Shown piece by piece: positions 19,363 through 21,773 of a stretch of 21,773 nucleotides of DNA. The stretch comes from a virus, in the IMG/VR virus record IMGVR_UViG_3300035701_004679, positions 1 through 21,773 of that record; one strand, given 5' to 3'. Each line of letters begins with the position of its first letter. Within the stretch, counting starts at the first letter, position 1. The translations under genes were made by a program, and so were the position numbers. Under the pieces are notes generated by a model. It saw only the letters and a list, made by a program, of their open reading frames with translations. It was not told the origin of the DNA and did no database searches.

Positions 19363-19538
19363 TGGACGACCCCTCGTTCGTCGTGGCGGATCGGCCGCCG
19401 GAGGCGCGGCAGCGGAGTCAGGTAGCCGCTGCGACGAATGGCCCATAGCCGTCGCTTGTTGCACGCGAAGCAGAAGCGGTAGCCCTCGATGGTCCAGAAC
19501 CTCGTGCCACAGTCGGGACAGGTCTTCACGTTCGACAT
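19359..19538 (-). CDS. Zinc-ribbon mini-protein, 59 aa
   Basis: The product MSNVKTCPDCGTRFWTIEGY, then RFCFACNKRRLWAIRRSGYL has two CxxC pairs about 15 residues apart, a standard zinc ribbon, followed by an arginine-rich tail. Length is only 59 residues, so length-filtered gene calls would miss it. It overlaps the next gene by ATGA. No clear ribosome binding site precedes ATG 19538. Its function is unknown; zinc-ribbon mini-proteins in phages often bind nucleic acid or host RNA polymerase. Confidence 0.6.
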   Translation of the reverse strand: MSNVKTCPDCGTRFWTIEGYRFCFACNKRRLWAIRRSGYLTPLPRLRRPIRHDERGVVQ

Positions 19539-19546
19539 GGCGGGGC

Positions 19547-19867
19547 TCAGTTGTTAGGGGTTGCGGGGGCGGCGGGAACTTTCTTCCACAACCGCTGGAG
19601 GGCCTTGCCGGCGGCGATCTGCAACTTGCCCAGTTCGCCCTTGGCCTGGATCACGGCGTTGGCCAGTTGCAGGTGCGTCGTCAGTTCGTCGGCGGCCGCG
19701 CTGAACGCCGTGTGCGACACGTCCGGGCCGTGGAGCGTGCCGCTACGGGACTCGATCTCCTTGCGGAGGCCGGTCAAGAGGGTGGTCAATTCCCCGTTGG
19801 CGGCGTCCAGGTTGGTGGTGGGGATTTCCTTCAGACGGGCCAAACTTGCGCGGATGTCGTCGGTCAT
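19547..19867 (-). CDS. Helical hypothetical protein, 106 aa
   Basis: The product (MTDDIRASLARLKEIPTTNL, then ELTTLLTGLRKEIESRSG, then KGELGKLQIAAGKALQRL) is almost wholly helical and acidic at its N-terminus, with an Ala/Pro end (VPAAPATPNN). No family is recognised. ATG 19867 begins one base after the exonuclease stop, so it is coupled to that gene. The layout suggests a small coiled-coil structural or accessory protein. Confidence 0.6.
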   Translation of the reverse strand: MTDDIRASLARLKEIPTTNLDAANGELTTLLTGLRKEIESRSGTLHGPDVSHTAFSAAADELTTHLQLANAVIQAKGELGKLQIAAGKALQRLWKKVPAAPATPNN

Positions 19868-19868
19868 G

Positions 19869-20564
19869 TTACATGCCTTTCAAGCGTTTGATGCCCATGC
19901 GTACCAGCCGCACGACCGCCAGGGCATCTTCCACAGCGGTGTGGGCTACTTTGTTGTCCAGGCCGGCCCGCTCGTAGCAGGTCTTGCTGTCCGGCAGCTT
20001 TTCATCGGCCACTTGCCAGAAAAGGACCGCCGGATCGAGCGTGCGGTGCGACAGTTTCACGGCCTGCTCGAATCTTGGAAGCCGTTTCAGGAATTGCCGG
20101 TCGAAGCTGGCAAAGTTCTTGCCCGCCGGGGTGACGGTCTCAGGCGCGCCGCAGCCCTTCAGCCAGGCCGCGAAGTCGTCGGCCACCTGGTCCGGGTCGC
20201 GCCACCAGGGCTCTTGTTGACCGGACAGGTGCCGCAAGAGGTTCGCGTTCATCGCCAAGGCGTAGGCACTGCCACGGTATTCCTTGTGGTAGACCAGTCG
20301 GTGATAGACCGGCAACTGGTCGATGGGCTTCGTCCAGTCGTCCCAAACCGCCCCGATTTCGAGAATCTGGCAGGTCTCGGGATCAAGGCCGGTGGTCTCA
20401 ATATCTATCGAGACATACTTCAGCTTGGGTGGAGCGCCCGGCAGCACTGGTTCCTTCATCGCTCGCCAGTAATGACCGCTCCAACCGCAGCCGTTGCACT
20501 CTCCGACCTCGGGGTTGCTGGTCGGTTTGAGCAATTCTTCGCAGTTGGGGCAAAGCTTCTTCAT
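19869..20564 (-). CDS. DEDDh-family 3'-5' exonuclease with zinc ribbon
   Basis: The 231-aa product starts with a zinc ribbon (LCPNCEELL, then GECNGCGWSG; Cys5, Cys8, Cys23, Cys26). Then come the three exonuclease motifs: VSIDIETTGLDP (ExoI, Asp54 and Glu56), AGKNFASFDRQFL (ExoII, Asp155) and HTAVEDALA (ExoIII, His208 and Asp213). The His five residues before Asp places it in the DnaQ/RNase T-like DEDDh branch. It would trim DNA or RNA from the 3' end with two metal ions. The zinc ribbon may guide nucleic-acid binding. GGAAG precedes ATG 20564 by about six bases. The next gene follows after one base. Confidence 0.85.
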   Translation of the reverse strand: MKKLCPNCEELLKPTSNPEVGECNGCGWSGHYWRAMKEPVLPGAPPKLKYVSIDIETTGLDPETCQILEIGAVWDDWTKPIDQLPVYHRLVYHKEYRGSAYALAMNANLLRHLSGQQEPWWRDPDQVADDFAAWLKGCGAPETVTPAGKNFASFDRQFLKRLPRFEQAVKLSHRTLDPAVLFWQVADEKLPDSKTCYERAGLDNKVAHTAVEDALAVVRLVRMGIKRLKGM

Positions 20565-20582
20565 TGGGAGCTTCCGTTGGTT

Positions 20583-21539
20583 CTACGAGTTGCACGGCAC
20601 TTTCACGTTGTAAGTCGAAACGACGCTACCGTGTTCCAGAGAGCCACGGGTATGGGCCGGAATCCAGAACGTGCCGAATTGCCGGCGACCGAAGAGTCCG
20701 GTGCTTACCCCATCATCCACGAAATGGGCAAAATGCCCTCGGCAGATGTGTAGCGCCTTGCCCGACCGGTCTCCCTCTGTCTTGCGCTCGCCGGCGCGCG
20801 GCCTGGCGCTGATGTTTGGATCAATCTGAAGGGTGTGGTACTTCAACTCGGGGACATTTTGCCGGCGACACCATTTGGGTGACGGACCCTCGGATTCGGT
20901 GGAATCAAGGCGTGCGACGTTCTTGCACTGTAAGAAGCTCATGGTCATCAGGAAGACCGCCGCTCCCGCGTCACCGTCACCGATCCATTGATCGTCAATC
21001 AGCGGACGAGCGGCACAAACGATGATATGACCGTTCTCGTCGAGAAGGATGTCCATAAGAACGTAGGGCAACGCAATACCGTTGGTCACGGCAGCGAAGC
21101 GTTGACCGACGAGGAGCCATCGAGCCTTCTCAGTATTCTCTTTGCCGTAGTCATTTATGAGCCGCGTATCGGCACGAATGCGATCTACACGCGACTCCGT
21201 TAGGAAGAGTGCCCCTTCTTGGAAGTAGCCAAACTCTTTTGTTGTGACCGCTCGATCTGGTTGCCTGAAGTGGACAACGGGTGGCAAGTTGCTTTCGATG
21301 AAGAAGATGTTAAATGGCGGGGGTGAAGGCGGGTAATCTGCGAACAGCGGGCTTTTCTCGCCGTCCTGTCGTCGTTCGTTGAGGTAGACGGCCACATTGT
21401 CTGCGAGGATTACTGGACAACGGCGACGAAGGAGTTCTTGGGTGAGAGTGAACACCTGCACCGCCGCCTTCCGCGACCATTCCGGGTAGACATCAGGGAT
21501 CGTCCGTTGGTTCAAGATTCGATGGGCGAGTCGGAGCAC
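20583..21539 (-). CDS. Phage-type hypothetical protein, 318 aa
   Basis: I know no function. The last 80 residues are distinctive: KYHTLQIDPN, then ALHICRGHFAHFVDDGVSTG, LFGRRQFGTFWIPAHTRGSL and GSVVSTYNV. I recall similar endings (RGHF...LFG...FW...H-RGS) in uncharacterised proteins from phages and integrative elements. The N-terminal part (LAHRILNQRTIPDVYPEWSR) is mixed alpha/beta with no signal or membrane segment. The start is GTG 21539, supported by AAGGGA eight bases upstream. It lies 18 bases before the exonuclease gene on the same strand. Confidence 0.7.
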   Translation of the reverse strand: MLRLAHRILNQRTIPDVYPEWSRKAAVQVFTLTQELLRRRCPVILADNVAVYLNERRQDGEKSPLFADYPPSPPPFNIFFIESNLPPVVHFRQPDRAVTTKEFGYFQEGALFLTESRVDRIRADTRLINDYGKENTEKARWLLVGQRFAAVTNGIALPYVLMDILLDENGHIIVCAARPLIDDQWIGDGDAGAAVFLMTMSFLQCKNVARLDSTESEGPSPKWCRRQNVPELKYHTLQIDPNISARPRAGERKTEGDRSGKALHICRGHFAHFVDDGVSTGLFGRRQFGTFWIPAHTRGSLEHGSVVSTYNVKVPCNS

Positions 21540-21569
21540 TTTGTTAGTCCCTTGAGGATCAATATGGCG

Positions 21570-21773
21570 TCATTTGCGCGATGCGCTCATACCTTGTTGC
21601 TTTCGACCGGGCACGGCGGGTCTGCCGCATCGTCGCTCTGCCGTTGCAGTCGGCAGGCGAGGAAGGACGGGGCCATCCGCTGCCGCCTCCGTGGGCGAGG
21701 AAGAAAAGGGACCGCCGGGGCCGGGTGCGTCGGAAGCCGGTTGCGAACTCTCGGTGCATGGCTCGTCTTCCTC
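21570..21773 (-). CDS. C-terminal fragment of a gene entering from the right
   Basis: The frame is open from the right edge and stops at TGA 21572-21570. It encodes a low-complexity acidic, serine/proline-rich end (EEDEPCTESSQPASDAPGPG, then SSSPTEAAADGP) with a basic tail (RKQQGMSASRK). Such endings are common for disordered C-termini. Another open frame on this strand (21559-21759) gives an arginine-rich product and seems less likely. The protein cannot be identified from this piece. Confidence 0.4.
   Translation of the reverse strand, partial: EEDEPCTESSQPASDAPGPGGPFSSSPTEAAADGPVLPRLPTATAERRCGRPAVPGRKQQGMSASRK

Noticed and set aside
19551-20753. Open + frame of 400 codons opposite the exonuclease and its neighbours
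   Set aside because: Antisense to genes with clear motifs and coupled starts; no RBS or domain.
1-21773. CRISPR array
   Set aside because: No evenly spaced direct repeats with unique spacers were seen.

Overview
This window looks like a patch of nested mobile elements from a GC-rich bacterium, most probably a planctomycete. That assignment is an inference. It rests on the GC-rich coding style, the pair of short serine recombinases with a C-terminal YLGKE-LG motif, and the general look of the HTH and small phage proteins. No rRNA or housekeeping gene is present to confirm it.

Positions 1-14170 read almost entirely on the + strand and look like part of a prophage or phage-derived element. In order they hold: a hypothetical gene on the - strand; a strong sigma70-like promoter; a serine-recombinase homologue that has lost its catalytic serine; a small HTH-like protein; about 650 bases with no convincing gene but dense nested hairpins (candidate structured RNA); a second recombinase of the same family with its catalytic residues intact; a SprT-like metalloprotease; a Spo11/Topo VIA-like TOPRIM protein; small proteins; a GHKL-like ATPase whose motifs are in permuted order; a tRNA-like element with a collapsed anticodon arm; more small genes and a second structured intergenic stretch; and a zinc-finger protein that could be a small terminase. 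Next come several envelope-directed proteins (permuted NlpC/P60-like peptidase, C39-like lipoprotein, secreted thioredoxin-like protein, membrane protein, thioredoxin lipoprotein) with an Endo VII-type HNH nuclease among them. The region ends in a GpA-type large terminase gene.

The terminase reading frame loses family resemblance near 14176. There it runs tail-to-tail into a large serine recombinase on the - strand. From that point to the window end nearly all genes lie on the - strand, and transcription runs from 21773 towards 14166: a partial gene, a 318-aa phage-type protein, a DEDDh exonuclease with a zinc ribbon, a chain of small genes joined by ATGA overlaps (zinc ribbon, basic peptide, coiled coil, holin-like, proline-rich membrane protein), then an HTH/excisionase-like gene, a 68-aa protein and the integrase. 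The simplest reading is a second element inserted into the terminase gene of the first.

A complete ISL3-family insertion sequence (16526-18106) with 27-bp imperfect inverted repeats and a perfect 8-bp target duplication (TCTTTGCT) has inserted just upstream of the HTH gene. It separates HTH-68aa-integrase from the rest of that operon. The window thus shows three levels of insertion.

The most interesting candidate system is 3484-7244. A SprT/Spartan-like protease, a family that removes DNA-protein crosslinks, lies beside a Spo11-like TOPRIM protein, a family that forms tyrosyl-DNA adducts, and a GHKL-like ATPase. This may be a phage-borne Topo VI-like machine with its own crosslink-repair protease.
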